Part shown: piece by piece, positions 34,391 to 47,420 of the stretch
Numbering within the stretch: position 1 is the first letter of the stretch
Layout of the letters: every line of letters begins with the position of its first letter
Position numbers and translations under genes: made by a program
The notes under the pieces: generated by a model
Told to the model about the DNA's origin: nothing
The model's input: the letters and a program-made list of their open reading frames with translations, nothing else
Database searches by the model: none
Assembly (NCBI RefSeq): GCF_002994745.2
Contig: NC_037092.1
Location: forward strand, 18,715,501-18,779,500
Origin: Rosa chinensis
Taxonomy: Eukaryota > Streptophyta > Magnoliopsida > Rosales > Rosaceae
Direction: 5' to 3'
DNA: 64,000 nt

Positions 34391-34395
34391 CCATA

Positions 34396-34450
<55 letters not shown>
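34391..34450. repeat. (TA)n microsatellite
   Basis: About 60 bp of TA with one tatacata break. Confidence 0.95.
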
Positions 34451-34453
<3 letters not shown>

Positions 34454-35407
34454 GGCTGTCTTTGGATACTATAATTATTTCGGGGTCTAGATTGTTGGGG
34501 GAAACAGAACTTATGGTTATGGTGGTTCTGACTTTGAACCGAGTTTCGGGAAATGTGTTACATGACATGATCGCTCTTGTAAGCGGCATGTGGAACATTA
34601 CTGAAAGTCGTTGGAGATTCTTTGGGAATCTTAGTGTTGGAAACCACTTGCAGAGAGTCCAAAATGGAATTTCTCCTACTGAACACTTTTTAGCGGCATC
34701 GTGTACGAATTTCCCTCCTGTAGATAACTCGTCCTTAATTTCGAATCGTTTGACTGTGAAGAGCGGAGAAAGATTGAAGCAAATGAAATCCTTATTTGTC
34801 ACGGTTAGTTTCCGTGTTTTCCTGTGACTCCGGTCACCAATGGTAGTAGGTGAAAAGTGGAAGTGATAACGGTAAGTGAGAATTGTAAGTTGAATGAGTC
34901 ATCTTGGGTCGTTAAACTGAATGAGTCATTTGGGCGTAGTTTCGTTCGGAATAAAAGGAAATGATTCTAGGTACATTGACTTATAAATTGTCTTCTTAAG
35001 TTCTGGATTGTAATGTGTAGGAAGACAGACAAAGAGTGGGCTTTTAAAGTTGATATGTGGTTGAAGTTCAGGGAATCGGATGGATGCTTAAAGTTTTACA
35101 GTGGAGTTAACGACCTTGGTTGGTAAATAATTGGGAGAATTGAAATTGACTCTTCGTACGTGATATTGTGCAAGTGTGTGTCTTTGGTTTTTCGTTTTCG
35201 GTAAAGTGGTTAAACGTAATTTCAGGGATTGTCGATTATGACATCGTTGGGTATCCACAGTAGTTTAAGAGGAATTACTTTGTGATACGGAGTATGATTT
35301 GAGTTCTGAATCGTGGAGTCTTGAAGATTGAATTGTGATAGGTTACTGGTGGAGCTTTTACTTGATGGTGCATACAATGGTGGCAATGGTATAAGCTAGG
35401 CAGCTTG

Positions 35408-35752
35408 GGTTTTTTTTATTAGAGATGAAACTGGATTGTTCTTAGGGGTAGTAGAGAGTTTTATTGTTTTTGTTCATTCAGCAGAACAAGCAGAGTTGGA
35501 GGCATGCAAGCAACAGTTGATTATGTCCTGGCTAATTCTCTACATCCCTATCTTCGAAACAGATTGTTTGGTATTGAAGCAGCAACTTGGTCATGGTAGG
35601 GTGTAGAACACTTCTAATATTCTGGGTAGAGACTATATGATGATATTAATACGGATTTGGAACTTCTTCCCAATTCTCGCTTGGTTCATACTAGGAGAGA
35701 GGCCAATAAGGCAACTCACCTATTGGCAGCCTATGTTTATGCTAATGAGTAG
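35408..35752 (+). pseudogene. RNase H-like (RVT_3) domain remnant of a LINE
   Basis: The reading VFFIRDETGLFLGVVESF, AEQAELEACKQQL and FETDCLVLKQQL matches the RVT_3 RNase H fold, with catalytic Glu (AELEAC) and Asp (ETDC). In another frame YDDINTDLELLPNSRL and HTRREANKATHLLA finish the domain. A stop codon and a frameshift separate the two parts, so the copy is dead. Confidence 0.75.
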
Positions 35753-35946
35753 AACTTCTTTTGATCCAATATTCCTTTTCTTATACAAGATGTAATAGAT
35801 GCTGAAAAGCTTGTACCTTAAAAGGTTCTCTTGATCATTAATAAAGTCTAACCTCATTCAACTCAAAAAAAAAAAAAAAGTTAATTTAAAGTTAAATTTA
35901 ACTTAGTTATAGCTAGTCTGTTAGAGTTGAACTTTGCTTCAAAAAA

Positions 35947-35977
<31 letters not shown>

Positions 35978-36004
35978 TAATATATATATATATATATATA
36001 TATA

Positions 36005-36417
36005 AAAGTTTGCTTAGGTGCGGATATCCGCACTGAAGAAAAAGGTGCGGATTTCCAGTTTTGACCCACTTTCCGATCACATTTTTACATCTTAGCCGTT
36101 CAGTTTTTAGATCCTGATGTATAGATCATCTCTGCAAAATTTCAGCCAATTTGATGATCGTTAAGGCATCCAAAATTGCAATTTACACGAACGGACAGAA
36201 TCTGTCGAACCGGAACCGTTCGTATTTATAATGGTAAATTGCAGTTTTGGATGCCTTAACGATCACCAAATTGGCTGAAATTTTGTAGAGGTGATCTATA
36301 CATTATGACCTAAAAACTGAACGGCTAAGATGTGAAAATGTGATCGGAAAGTGGGTCAAAACCGGAAATCTGCACCTAAGCAAAAAGTGCGGACGTCCGC
36401 ACCGGAGAAGCGCTGTG
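36005..36417. mobile_element. Fold-back MITE, copy 2
   Basis: It has the same arms as the copy at 19263: tttcagccaatttgatgatc, gttaaggcatccaaa and the centre accggaaccgttcgtattta. The two arms are inverted copies. TA repeats flank both sides, as in copy 1, which points to a preference for TA-rich targets. Confidence 0.85.
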
Positions 36418-37999
36418 TATATATATATATATATATAGCTGAAAATCGAATTTAGCTCTTCTGTTGGAGATGCCCTAAGGTACATGTATCTTGCCTTAAC
36501 ATATGTACATGTATCCTAAGCAGCCAAGTACATGAAGTTCAGGGAATGACAATGGAAAAGAAGAAGAAGAAGAAGAGTTGTGTAGCAGAGACGATATTAA
36601 AGATGAAGGTACGTGGTCGATCTGCTTGTTGATGCATAGGCCTGTAGCTTCGGGGAGGAGTTGCTCAACAGCTCTACTATTAAGAAAATTAGAGCTATTA
36701 ACTGAATTGTATGGGATTGGAATTTCACTGAATCACTGAAGACTGAAATGAAAATGTCGCAGATTAAATTGAGACACAGTTGCAATAATAGCTAGAGAGG
36801 CCAACATGCATGCATTCCTTTTGGTCTGTGATGGATCATGAGGATGATGATTGATGAGGAAAAAGGCGAATAGGCCGGAAGTCCTTTTGTAGGAACAAGA
36901 ATCGGGTCCATGATCATTTTCTCGTCTGGAAAAACCATCTCCCATTTAAATCTAGTGACAACATTATGCATGAAAACCAATATCTTGAACCGAGCATATT
37001 CTTTTTCTGGACACATTCGAGGTCCTCCTCCAAAAGGAACATATGAATAAGGAGCTGGTCCTTGTCCGTGGAACCTTGACGGGTCAACCTTCTCTGGATC
37101 CTGGAAGTATTCCGGGTTTTTATATGTGGCATACATATTCCAGTGTATCTGCATGCACTGTATATATGTGCATCATTAATTTTTCATGACCGATCAAATT
37201 AACATGCAAAAGAAAAAACGTTATATATATGAGTTTTGCTTTAGTGATCGAACAAAATAAAAATAAAATAAATAGTTGCTATATATAAGACACAAATAAC
37301 GTTAGGTGAATAACATTTTTGAATACTATCTCCATCAGACCTAGCCAACATTACTAGTGAGGCACTGATTGAGGAGGATGCGTAGTACGATCCTCAATTT
37401 CCTTCTTGATTTGCTTGGATGCTCTAATGGCTCGGTTGAATTTTGTGCCTGGCAAATCTATTGGCAGCGAAATGAAGCCCGAAGATATATGCTGAATTGG
37501 CTCCTCTAGTTTGGCAACTAGCGTTAGATCCTCAATGTTTAAGAAGAGTCTACATGCTAAAGTGAAGGTGTGCTTCTTGGCTAATGGGTGGACTTTGATG
37601 ATCACTTTCTGATCCTATTCTTTTACATAATCAAGCGACGAGGACGAGGAGGATAACCAATACATGTCCAGATGCTTTTTGGTGACCTCGTCCATGACCC
37701 CTATGTAACTTTGGAGACCATCAGGCTTGAGAAACGGAGACAAGACTTTGCACATCCGAATTGCATGACTCTTGGGTGGGGTTTGTTTTCTCAGAGTTGG
37801 CAAAGATCTTGTCAAAGTTTGCAGGCTACCAAGTCTTGACCAGTCTGTTCTCGTTCGAAAACAGAAATTGGTTCCCCGTAGCAGTGCACAGCATGGCCAT
37901 TGATTCGCGTAGCAAAGAGGTCTTGAAAACCTTGCATGATGATAGTGATGACAAGTGCTTGTTTCTCCTGTCTGCTATGAACTTTTCAGGGACACCCTG

Positions 38000-38269
38000 T
38001 GAAAGCTAGAGAAGCAAAGCAAAGATAGAGAGAAAATGTGAAACGAAGAAACTGATCTATTGCCTTGAATGAAGAAGTTAGGTACAGTATAGCTTTATAT
38101 AGTTGCTGAGGGATCACAGATGAGAGACATGTGTACAATATCGATAGCTCACATTAGGACAGCTCATGCAAGCTAATAACAGAATTAGTAACTAATTAAC
38201 CCTAATTAGCTAACAATTCAACTAACTAACATTTATAAACCTAACTAACTAATACATATAAACCTAACA
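38000..38269 (-). repeat. 3' LTR of the Copia element
   Basis: 270 bp; adjoins the polypurine tract GCTGAGGAGGGG (minus strand, 38270-38281). Confidence 0.9.
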
Positions 38270-41200
38270 CCCCTCCTCAGCTTGATGGAAGGTTAAAAGC
38301 ATCAAGCTGTAGCAAAGGTAAGAGTGTTGAGGTGAGCATAGTCCTTTAGTGAAGAAATTAGCCAACTGGTTTCTGGATGTGATCACAAATTGGAGCTTGA
38401 GGGAGCTAGCCTTGACTTGATTTCTAGTAAAATGCACGTCCACCTCAATGTGCTTAAGCTTAGAGTGATAGACAGGATTTGTGGCTAAGGCAAGGGCAGA
38501 TATATTGTCACAATGAAGCACTGGAACATCAGCAAGTAGGACATGTAAATCATGAAGTAGATGCATTAACCACATGACTTCTGATGTAGTGTCTGCCATA
38601 CTCCTGTACTCAGCTTCAGTAGAGGACCTAGAAACAGCAATTTGTTTCTTACTACACTAAGATATTGGTGAATTATGAAGTAAAATCACAAATCCTGTGG
38701 TAGATTTCCTGTCATTTGGGTCACTAGCCCAATCTGCATCACAGTATGCTTGAAGTTGAAGTGCAGTGTCTTTATGAATGTTGTGTCCCTTCTTGAACAA
38801 AATGCCTTGGTCCATAGTACCTTTGATGTATCTGAGAATCCTTTGTGCAGTAGACATGTGTTCATCTGTGGGATTGTGTAGGAATTGGCAAACTGAGTTG
38901 ACTGCATAGGAGATATCTGGCCTTGTAAAAGTTAGATATTGAAGGCATCCTACCAGACTTTGAAATTGAATGATATCATGAGATTGTAAAGGAATGTCTG
39001 TATCCTTGAATAGCTTTAAACCAAATATGCAGGGTGTAGTGTGAGTGTGATAGTCATCCAAGCCAGATTTGTGCAACAAGTCTTTAGCATATTTCTTCTG
39101 TGAAACAAATAAGCCATTTGACATATACTGAATCTCAAGGCCAAGGAAATAATGAAGTTTTCCCAGATCTGTCATATCAAACTCTTGTTGTAAAGCAGTT
39201 TTAACAGAAGCAATTAAAGTCTCACAAGAACCAGTAATGATTATATCATCCACATAAAGAAGTAGAAAGACATAATCAGAATGGCTTTGTTTGATGAACA
39301 AATTAGGGTCTGCATAGGAGGAAGAGAAGCCAATATTTGGGAGAAAATTAGTGAACCTCTCATTCCAAGCTCTAAGGGCCTGGTTGAGGCCATAGAGTGA
39401 CTTATTCAGTTTGCAGACATAGTGGGGAGTGTGAGGATCAACAAAGCCACCAGACTGTGTCATGTACACTTCCTCAATTAGAAGACCATGCAAAAAAGTA
39501 TTTTTAACATCCAACTGATGGAGACCCCAGTTATGATAAACAACCAAGCAAAGAACTAATCTCACTGTTGTATGCCTGACCACAGGGGAAAAGGTTTCAT
39601 CATAATCCACTCCATATTCCTGACTAAACCCTCTGGCAACAAGTCTTGCTTTATGACGAGCTATAGTGCCATTTGCATTTCTTTTGACTTTGAACAACCA
39701 TTTGCAGGAGACAAGATTTTTGTTAGGAGGAAGAGGTACCAGAGTCCATGTATTTTGATGCATAAGAGCATTGTACTCCTCAAGCACTGTATTCTTCCAT
39801 TCTGGTGTTTTGAGTGCAGCTTTGTAGTTTGGAGGTTCTGTGGCACTAGGATCAAGACAGTCATGAGATAATAAAGACGTACACAAAACATTTCTTCTTA
39901 TGAATACCTCTTTTGGCCCTTGTAAGTATCAGATGATCATTGAATGGATTGAGAGCAATGCCTTCAACAGGATGAAGAATATTAGCTTATGAAATTTGAC
40001 TGGAAGGAGCACGAGCAGTATCACAATTAAGAACAATAGAAATTGTCCCGGTTCCAGGTTGAGAAGACAAAGAGAGAGTGCCATCATTTTCAACAAATTG
40101 TATAACTGTGTCAGCTTGGGGAGCAAAAATATTACTTGAAGAGGGAGATATCAGAATCTCAGGATCATTATTCATAAAATTGCAATTATTGGTGACATGA
40201 AGAGGCTCTGAGTATATATCATCACCATCAGATGAAGCATGAGCATTGGATGTGGGACTATCACATATAGCAGTATCAGATACCTCAGTATTAGAAACAG
40301 GATGATCATCATGCAAGGGATTAGGAGATAACTGACCTGAAGAGATGAGTGATCATGAGGTGACAGCTGCAGCCAAGTGACTTTGTGTGTGGGACTGAGT
40401 TTGAGCAAAGCAAGGCACAGTGGTTTAAGCTTGAATAGATGACAGATAAGGAAGTCTTGTAGGAGATGTTGTCTTCACAGTGCTCACAGCATAAGGAAAA
40501 GTGGTTTCCTCAAAGAAAACATGCCTTGAAATGATATATTTCCTGTTAGAGGGACTGTAACAGATATAGCCTTTATAACCAGCAGCGAATCCAATAAAGA
40601 CATACTTGGTAGTCTTAGGTTGTAATTTATTTGATCTATATGGTGTCAACAAAGGATAACAAGTACAACCAAACACCTTGAGCATATCCACCTTTGGAAT
40701 AGACTGATATAGCATTTAATATGGAGATTTCATGAGCAGCACCTAAGTAGGCATTCTGTTAATCAAGAAAGCTGCAGTAGCATATGCATGATTCCATAAC
40801 TGATTAGGAAGAGAGGCATTTTGTAGAAGAGTCACAGCTGTTTCTCTTATATGTCTGTTCTTTCTCTTTGAGATCCCATTCTGTTGGGGAGTGTAGGGGC
40901 AAGATACTTGATGAACAATTCCATTGTTATTAAAGAACTCTTTAAATTTTGCATTAATATATTCACCTCCTCCATCACTTCTAAAAGTTTTAATAGTAGT
41001 AGAGAATTGAGTAGAGATGTATGCACACAGTGATTTGAAGTAAGAAAGAACTTCACTTTTATTTTTCATTGGAAATATCCAAGTGAATCTTCTACAATCA
41101 TCAATGAAGAGAACAAAGTATCTGTATCCATCTATGGAGAGAGAGGGGAAGGACCCCACACATCAGAATGTACAAGTTCAAATGGTGTAGCACATGCACA

Positions 41201-44040
41201 TCCAGTGTTCTAAAACTCGGCAGCCCAGGCCGCCTAGGCGCTGGGCGGCGGCTCTCCGATTCTCTTAATGCCAAATCGGAGCTGTTGGGCGAACTGGGAT
41301 TAGGCGGCCCCCTAGGCTGCCTAGGCGGGTGACTAAGTGCCTGGGCGGGGTTGGCTGGGCGCTAGGGGGGATGGTTGGGCGCTAGGCGGATTTACAACCT
41401 GCTTCATGGAGTTTGACGGCTTAAAGAGAGAGAAAAAGTGGAGGAGTCGACTCTGATCGGAGTAGTATAAAAACCACAAAGTTAAAATATCGATCGACAT
41501 CGCGACCTTCGTTCTTGTTTCTGATTGTTTTGGGTGGTTATTGATTGAACGATAAATAAATTGAAGAAATATCAATGAAGAGAGATGCGAGAGAATGTGG
41601 AGGTGGTGGCTACTGGTTTTGTGAATGAGAGGACGAGGAAGAGAAAGGAATGAACTTTATTGTTTGAGAGAGAGAGAGAGAGAGTGTGTGTGTGTGTGTT
41701 TATTAGAATAAAAAAAACTTCGTGGCTGCTGTTAGCTGGGAGAGGGAGAAAAGATAGGATGCTAAGGCCAACAAGAAGCATAATTGAATGTTGCTTCTTC
41801 TCTTTTTGTTGGATAATTGAATACTTTTTATTTTTTTGAAAATGGTCTCAGACATATTAATGGATAATTGAATACTAGTTCAAAGCTATCTCTATTTAAT
41901 TAAAAATAGTTAATTATATATATATATATATAGTTAATTGTTATAAAAATTAAAATATAAATTAAAAATATACAAAACCGCCTAGGCGTCTAGGCGATAG
42001 TCTCCTATCCACCGCCCGACTACCGCCTAGCGTTTTTTCGAACCTTGTGCACATCTAGACTGAGAACTAGGAAATGAAAGTTTGTGAAATTTTCCTAACA
42101 AACATGACTCACAGACACTTTTCTCACTATCAGTTGCTTGAACTAGCTTGTGTTTTCCCAGCATTACTCTAATCACCTCATTTGATGGATGTCCAAACCT
42201 CTGATGCCAAAGAGAATGCTGAACTTTTTGACCAAGAAAAGCTGAATTAATGTGGAGTAGATGTTGTTTTCTGAATACTTGAAGTGGAGTCTGTTGCAGA
42301 TGCTTTATGGAACATAGGTAAATCAAATGGTATGGGGTAAAGGCATTGCTTACTCAGTCCCTGGTATAGTATCTTGCCCTACACCTTGTCCTGTATCACA
42401 CATATATATGCATCAAACCAGATAAAGCAGTTATTTTGTTTGCACAGTTGGTAAATGGAGAGCAAGTGTGCTGCAAGATCTGGAATTAACAGAATATTAT
42501 CCATTTTAAGCAATCCCAACATTGCATTACCAATGTGAGTGATTGTGAGTTGATTACCATTATCAATCTATACACCATCTGTGTTTGGATATGGAACAAC
42601 ATTGTTGAGTAGTTGCAAATTGTTGGTCATATGATTGGTGGCACCTATGTCAGCCAACCAAAATTGTGGAGCAAGATTTGTAGCAGCAGCAACCATGGCA
42701 GTAGCATTAGAATCCTCAGAGTCATTTTGTTGTCTAGGAAATCCAATGATGAAGTAGCATCTATCTGCAGTGTGTCCAGGTTTCCCACAATACTGGCAGC
42801 CACCTTGATTTGAGTTATTATTGCCTTGTTGAGTCAGAGGAAGAGACTTGCAAGTTTTGGCACTATGACCAACCTTATTACACCATTGACATGTAATAGG
42901 ATTACCACCTCCAGCATTGTTATTGCCAGTATTCCTGAAGCCACCATCTGATTGCCAGCAATAGTAAAGTTCATTCCATTTCCTCTCCCACCAAAGTTGT
43001 TGCCTATTCCAGCATTGTTGTGGAATCTGCTAGTTCCTCTCCCATCATAAAAGCCTGTCATGCCATTGTTGGAGTTGAACAGAGGAAATGAAGGCATAGG
43101 TGTGAATCCAAAAGGCATGGCTGGAATATGAACATATGGAGTTTGAGCAAACACTGGAAAGGAAGGTATATAGTCCCTGAGGCATTACACCAGGAGATGC
43201 AAGACCTTGAGTTGTGAATCTAGGTGGTGTAGAAGCCTTGGAAGTTGAGGCTTGAGATGTAAAATGCATGGCTTGAGTTTGAGGTAATTGTGATTGCTGA
43301 GACACATGTGATGATGTGGAAGTGGCACAAGTGGTTGCAGATGGTGATGACTGAATTTGTGGAATGATTTTTGCAAGCATAGCAGTAAGCAAACTCTGGA
43401 GACCCTGTGCTTCATTCCCAGTATCCATTTTAGCAGCTTTAAGCAGGGTTTTGAGTTGACTGAGTGATGCACAAGTAAATTGAGCTCGTATAATAGTCTT
43501 TATTGCAGCAAACTCTGAAGGTAGACCATTGAGAATAGTAACCACATTATCTTCATCATCAATAGACACTCCTACAGTTTCAAGGGCATTCTTTGCAGCG
43601 TTGATTTTATCAAGATAAGTCTCAATGTCATCATTCCCTTTCTTCACATTTTGAAGATTTGATTTTAACTGCATAATGTTTTGCTTGTTAGCATTAGCAA
43701 ATTTTAGCTTAAGTCTAGTCCATAAGTCTCGAGCATATTTGCTCCCAACAGCACATGTCATAGCCACAACACTTAGGGTTTGTCCTATCATGTTGACTAT
43801 GCTTTGATCTTGAGTATTCCAGGAGATGTAATCAACAAATATTGTGTTGGTAGTGCCATCAGAGGCAAGTACAAATTGTGGAGGGCAAGGAGTTGAACCA
43901 TCAACAAAGCCAAATAGGTTTTGGCCTCTAAGGAAAGACTCCATCTGGAACAACCAGGTAGGGTAATTTGTGTCATCAAGAAGGATATTAGGGAGGTAAA
44001 CAGTAGTTTGAGTGGTGGTTTGATGTGTAGAGACAGTCAC
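38264..44040 (-). pseudogene. Copia gag-pol polyprotein, broken
   Basis: Gag (44040-43045) has a UBN2-type start (NYPTWLFQMESFLRGQNLFG); a frame change leads to two zinc knuckles (CQWCNKVGHSAKTC and CQYCGKPGHTADRC). The protease site reads DIGATNH instead of DSGATNH. GAG-pre-integrase (42326-42056) has LWHQRFGHPS and CESCLLGK. Integrase (41159-40743) has the Asp in FIDDCRRF and RSDGGGEY, but QNGISKRKNRHI carries Lys where the catalytic Glu belongs. Reverse transcriptase (39886 onward) has CKWLFKVKRNANG and the YVDD box. In RNase H, CDADWASDPNDRKSTTGF is followed by TAG where ISWCSKKQ is expected (38657), then resumes to 38264. Several lesions make it non-functional. Confidence 0.9.
41203..42047. 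mobile_element. Non-autonomous hAT element, 845 bp, nested in Copia
   Basis: A perfect 8-bp duplication TGCACATC lies at 41195-41202 and 42048-42055. The ends are cagtgttctaaaa and, reverse-complemented, caaggttcgaaaaa. The sub-terminal parts on both sides carry cctaggcg/cgcctagg words in opposite orientation. It holds a GA/TG microsatellite (about 41666-41700) and no transposase. Confidence 0.88.
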
Positions 44041-44452
44041 GTTTGCAGGTATGAGATACTGAAAGATGAGGCTAGGGTTTGAATAGAAAAATTGAAGGAA
44101 CTGAGTGAGGATTAGAGCAAGTTCACTATATGAATCTAAGGAACAAGTCAGGTATATAACAACAAGAAACAGAGATGAGATTGCAAAAGCTAGGGTTTTG
44201 AGATTTCAGATCTAGATGATTTCAACAGATTTCTAAGTATGATTGTGATAACAGGAAGCAAAGAACACAAAATTGCACGTATCAAGTATCAATTTGCAAT
44301 AGAATCACAATGATTTCTTCAAGAACAAGAACTAGAAATTTCTTCAAGATCGATGATTAAAGTCTTATCTGAGCTTCAATCTGAGCTAGTATGAACAAGA
44401 ACACAAAGATTTGCAATTGATGTGCATGATTTTCAGTACTCCAAGGTCGCAG

Positions 44453-44470
44453 CCTGAGTTCCTGATACCA
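44453..44470 (-). other. tRNA-iMet primer-binding site of the Copia element
   Basis: The minus strand reads TGGTATCAGGAACTCAGG immediately after the LTR. TGGTATCAG is complementary to the 3' end of plant initiator Met tRNA. Confidence 0.85.
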
Positions 44471-44743
44471 TGAAAGCTAGAGAAGCAAAGCAAAGATAGA
44501 GAGAAAATGTGAAACGAAGAAACTGATCTATTGCTTTGAATGAAGAAGTTAGGTACAGTACAGCCTTATATAGTTGCTGAGGGATCACAGATGAGAGACA
44601 CATGTACATTATCGATAGCTCACATTAGAACAGCTCATGCAAGCTAATAACGTAATTAGTAACTAATTATTAACCCTAATTAGCTAACAATTAAACTAAC
44701 TAACATTTATAAACCTAACTAACTAATACTTATAAACCTAACA
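44471..44743 (-). repeat. 5' LTR of the Copia element
   Basis: 273 bp; upstream LTR in the minus-strand reading. It adjoins the primer-binding site at 44470. Confidence 0.9.
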
Positions 44744-45006
44744 CCCTATTTGGCTGTGCGTAGATACTCGAGGGTTTCGCCGATGATCGGCCAACCGGTG
44801 GTTCCTGGTGGCAGCTCAAGCCCTAGTTGTTCACTTTTGGTGCCACTGTCACGCTTAAGCCTGGGATTAATATTAATATTCAACAAACGAAAAAGATAGT
44901 AAAGAGAAAAAAAGACGAGCACAGCAAGGATTAAAGACTCCAACTCCATGCTCTCCCCCTCTTCTCTTGTTTTTCTTCGCTGTTGGCTGCGCGCACGCGC
45001 GCCCAT

Positions 45007-47420
45007 ATACGATTAATTTGACCCATTAAATAATAAATTCAGAGCGTGGATATTTTTTAATCAATGAAAGAGTTGACAAATCATTATACTACTAAAAAAC
45101 AGTGCATCCCAGAAGGATCAGGACTTTCCACATATGTTAATGTAGATCTACATCAATTCCCTCATATACTTAATTTGTTGGATAACATGGCCACTCAATA
45201 CACACACACACACACAAAGTAGGGGATTAAAAGCTTATTGTAGTTTAGGGGTGCGCAAGTTTGGTTTGGAACCTTGGACAGGGGGCTAGCGGGAGCAAAG
45301 CTGCCTTGCTCGTAGCTCCCTAAATGATAAGAAACGGGATGAGAGGGGTGAAAGAAAAAGATATAAAGTAGTATTAATCGTTGACGAGGTACGTGCACAC
45401 ATGTTCAATATTACATCTACTCAATTTCGTCGGAGAAAGAAAGGATAATGTTGCCCATGAAATTGCTCGTTTTGTTGCTCAGAAGTGAGATCGATCGTTT
45501 ATTCAGTTGGGGCCTGATTGGCTCATCCGCTCATATATATAGTCATACATAGAATATCAAATAATTTTATTGTATCCTTTGATTCATGGGTAACGAACAT
45601 GTTATCTTGTGAACAAGCAATAGTCCGGATGAGCAAGCAAAAAATAGTGAGTTACAGTAATCTTTTCAAGACAGAACAGAAGAAAGTAGAAACAAGAGCC
45701 AATACTTTTGAGATCCAGTAGAAGCAAACCTTGCTTCTAATCATGAATCATCGTAATCAATACCCTTAAGCAGAAGCAGATTCAAAAATTTTAGTCAGAT
45801 TGGGAAAAATTAAGACAATTTTTTTTTTTTTCACATAAATTTATTGATGGTAATCAAAATCATACATAAGCCTCTTCTCCTTATTGAATATTATGAGTTT
45901 TAGGGGAAATATCTCTTTACCCCAATTCTAGGGACATTAACCCCTCTATACCTTGGCTAATTATTAGTTTTCTCCACCACCCTTAACATGCCTCATTTTG
46001 CTCTCATCCCTTTGTCACACAGAGAGCAAAACTGGAAGAGAGAGAAGTCAAAAGAAACTTCGCCGGAGGTCGGACTTTGTCGGAAACCTCATCGGAGGTT
46101 GTCGGACTTCATCGGAGTGGTTGTCGGAGGTCCCTAAAGAGGTCGTCAGTGATCTCATAGGTCACCGTAGAGATCACCAGAGTCTTCTATTCACCCCCTC
46201 CTCAAAATAAAAAGTTTATTTCCCCCAATAAAAGTTCATTGGGAGGCATAAAACCAATAAAATTTGGGCATCGGGAATGAGGACTAATCTCCTTAAAATT
46301 AAACCAATAAAACTTTGATTGAGGTAGAAGATGAGGATATTACATCAATTCAAAACCTTTTATTGAGGGGAAATAAAAATTTTATTTGTGGGAATGAGGA
46401 CTAATCTCCCTAAATTTAGACAAATAAAAATTTTATTCTTTCTTATAAGTTTGTCAATGTCTGGTTGACATCCAAGTAAGAGTCGTAAGCGTAGACCAGT
46501 TTGTATACTCTCTACATCTCCTCCAAGTGGTCATTATCTTCATAACTCCAGCGGATATATTGGTGTCAAAGTGCTTCTAGTTAACTCATCACTTGGATTG
46601 CGTTATATCGAGGGTGTTCAACATGTTGTACCTCTATTGTTAGCTACAAAGGTGAACCCAGGAGGATAAATTTTACCAGCTTGATGTTATCCCGGGAAAG
46701 ACTCTCGTTACCCTATTGATCTCATTGGTGGTGATTCGGAAATAAAGTCTCGTAATTCACATACCTACAAATTGAAACACCAGAAGCCGATTCATCTCGT
46801 CCAAACTCTACTATTATTATTATTGACTCATTTGATAAAGATTGAGAATGTATAAGTTGATGCCATCTAATAATAACTGCGCATTCTATTTTCTTTTAGT
46901 GCCTTATGGTAATTCTCTGAAAATTGGGTAGATTTGTACTACATTTTGCTTCCATGTATTGATGCCTTTAATTTATTGTCTTTACTTTAGGGCATGTTTT
47001 GTTTTTGGAAATTAGAGAGCCTATTCCACCCGAAGTTTCGTAAGACTTGTGATACCTCAACATGTTATATACAACTCTTCTTTTTTTTTTTTTTTCCTCA
47101 GAAGGTGAATGTGTGGTCTGAGCTAAATCCTATATTTTCCGATGACTTTCCAATGAGATAAAATCTTATCGAAAAATGACCAATTATTTTCCGAGATGTC
47201 AAACATAGTCATAGAAATAATTAGTGGGAACTTTAGCAGCCAAATTATAATTATTTCCAACCCCAATCTATACTTTTTCCGAGAGATTGTTTGCTGCCAG
47301 AAATAATGGTCACCCCAAAAATCTATTTCTGATGGGAAAATATTTTTGGTTTGAAATAATGTTACTTCCGACCAAAAATGGATTTAGTCAGAAAAAGTCA
47401 GAAAATGACTTTTTTTTAGT
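45007..47420. other. Upstream flank of the P450 pseudogene and intergenic DNA
   Basis: No supported gene. It contains a CA run (about 45202-45217) and a T run (about 45818-45831). A direct repeat gggaatgaggactaatctcc occurs near 46273 and 46391. The stretch 46450-46760 has GC content nearer coding DNA but no usable frame; it may be an old retroelement remnant. Confidence 0.4.

Larger units (their letters stand above)
34263..35879 (+). mobile_element. LINE 3' end, decayed
   Basis: The segment ends in an A run (about 35864-35879) after an aataaag signal and carries an RNase H-like remnant just upstream. This order (RNase H, 3'-UTR, poly(A)) fits an L1-type plant LINE. The left border is approximate, and a (TA)n tract at 34391-34450 interrupts it. 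No reverse transcriptase motif remains and no clear target duplication was found. Confidence 0.55.
38000..44743 (-). mobile_element. Ty1/Copia LTR retrotransposon, inactive
   Basis: LTRs lie at 38000-38269 and 44471-44743, starting TG and ending CA. They differ at 11 positions plus one 3-bp indel (about 4%). The target duplication is ccctg/cccta (four of five). A tRNA-iMet primer site and a polypurine tract place the element on the minus strand. The order gag, protease, integrase, reverse transcriptase, RNase H is that of Copia. A hAT element (41203-42047) sits between the GAG-pre-integrase and integrase parts. It inserted into the P450 gene just after the LEYLRTAK coding segment. Confidence 0.95.
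36836..44949 (-). pseudogene. CYP716-like cytochrome P450 pseudogene, split by a Copia element
   Basis: The N-terminus (ATG at 44949) has a membrane anchor and LELPPGTTGWPIIGETLEYL. After the Copia insertion (38000-44743) the frame continues [23 protein letters not shown] and [15 protein letters not shown], then TAG where a second Trp is expected. A frameshift follows, then RMCKVLSPFLKPDGLQSYIG and, after another break, FISLPIDLPGTKFNRAIRAS. The central I-helix and ExxR region is gone. The last exon (to 37145) holds [16 protein letters not shown] and the heme loop [16 protein letters not shown], with Glu where the family has Gly after CP. Near the end a few extra bases shift the frame before IRLFPH. 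CYP716 enzymes oxidise triterpene scaffolds; this copy cannot. Confidence 0.85.
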
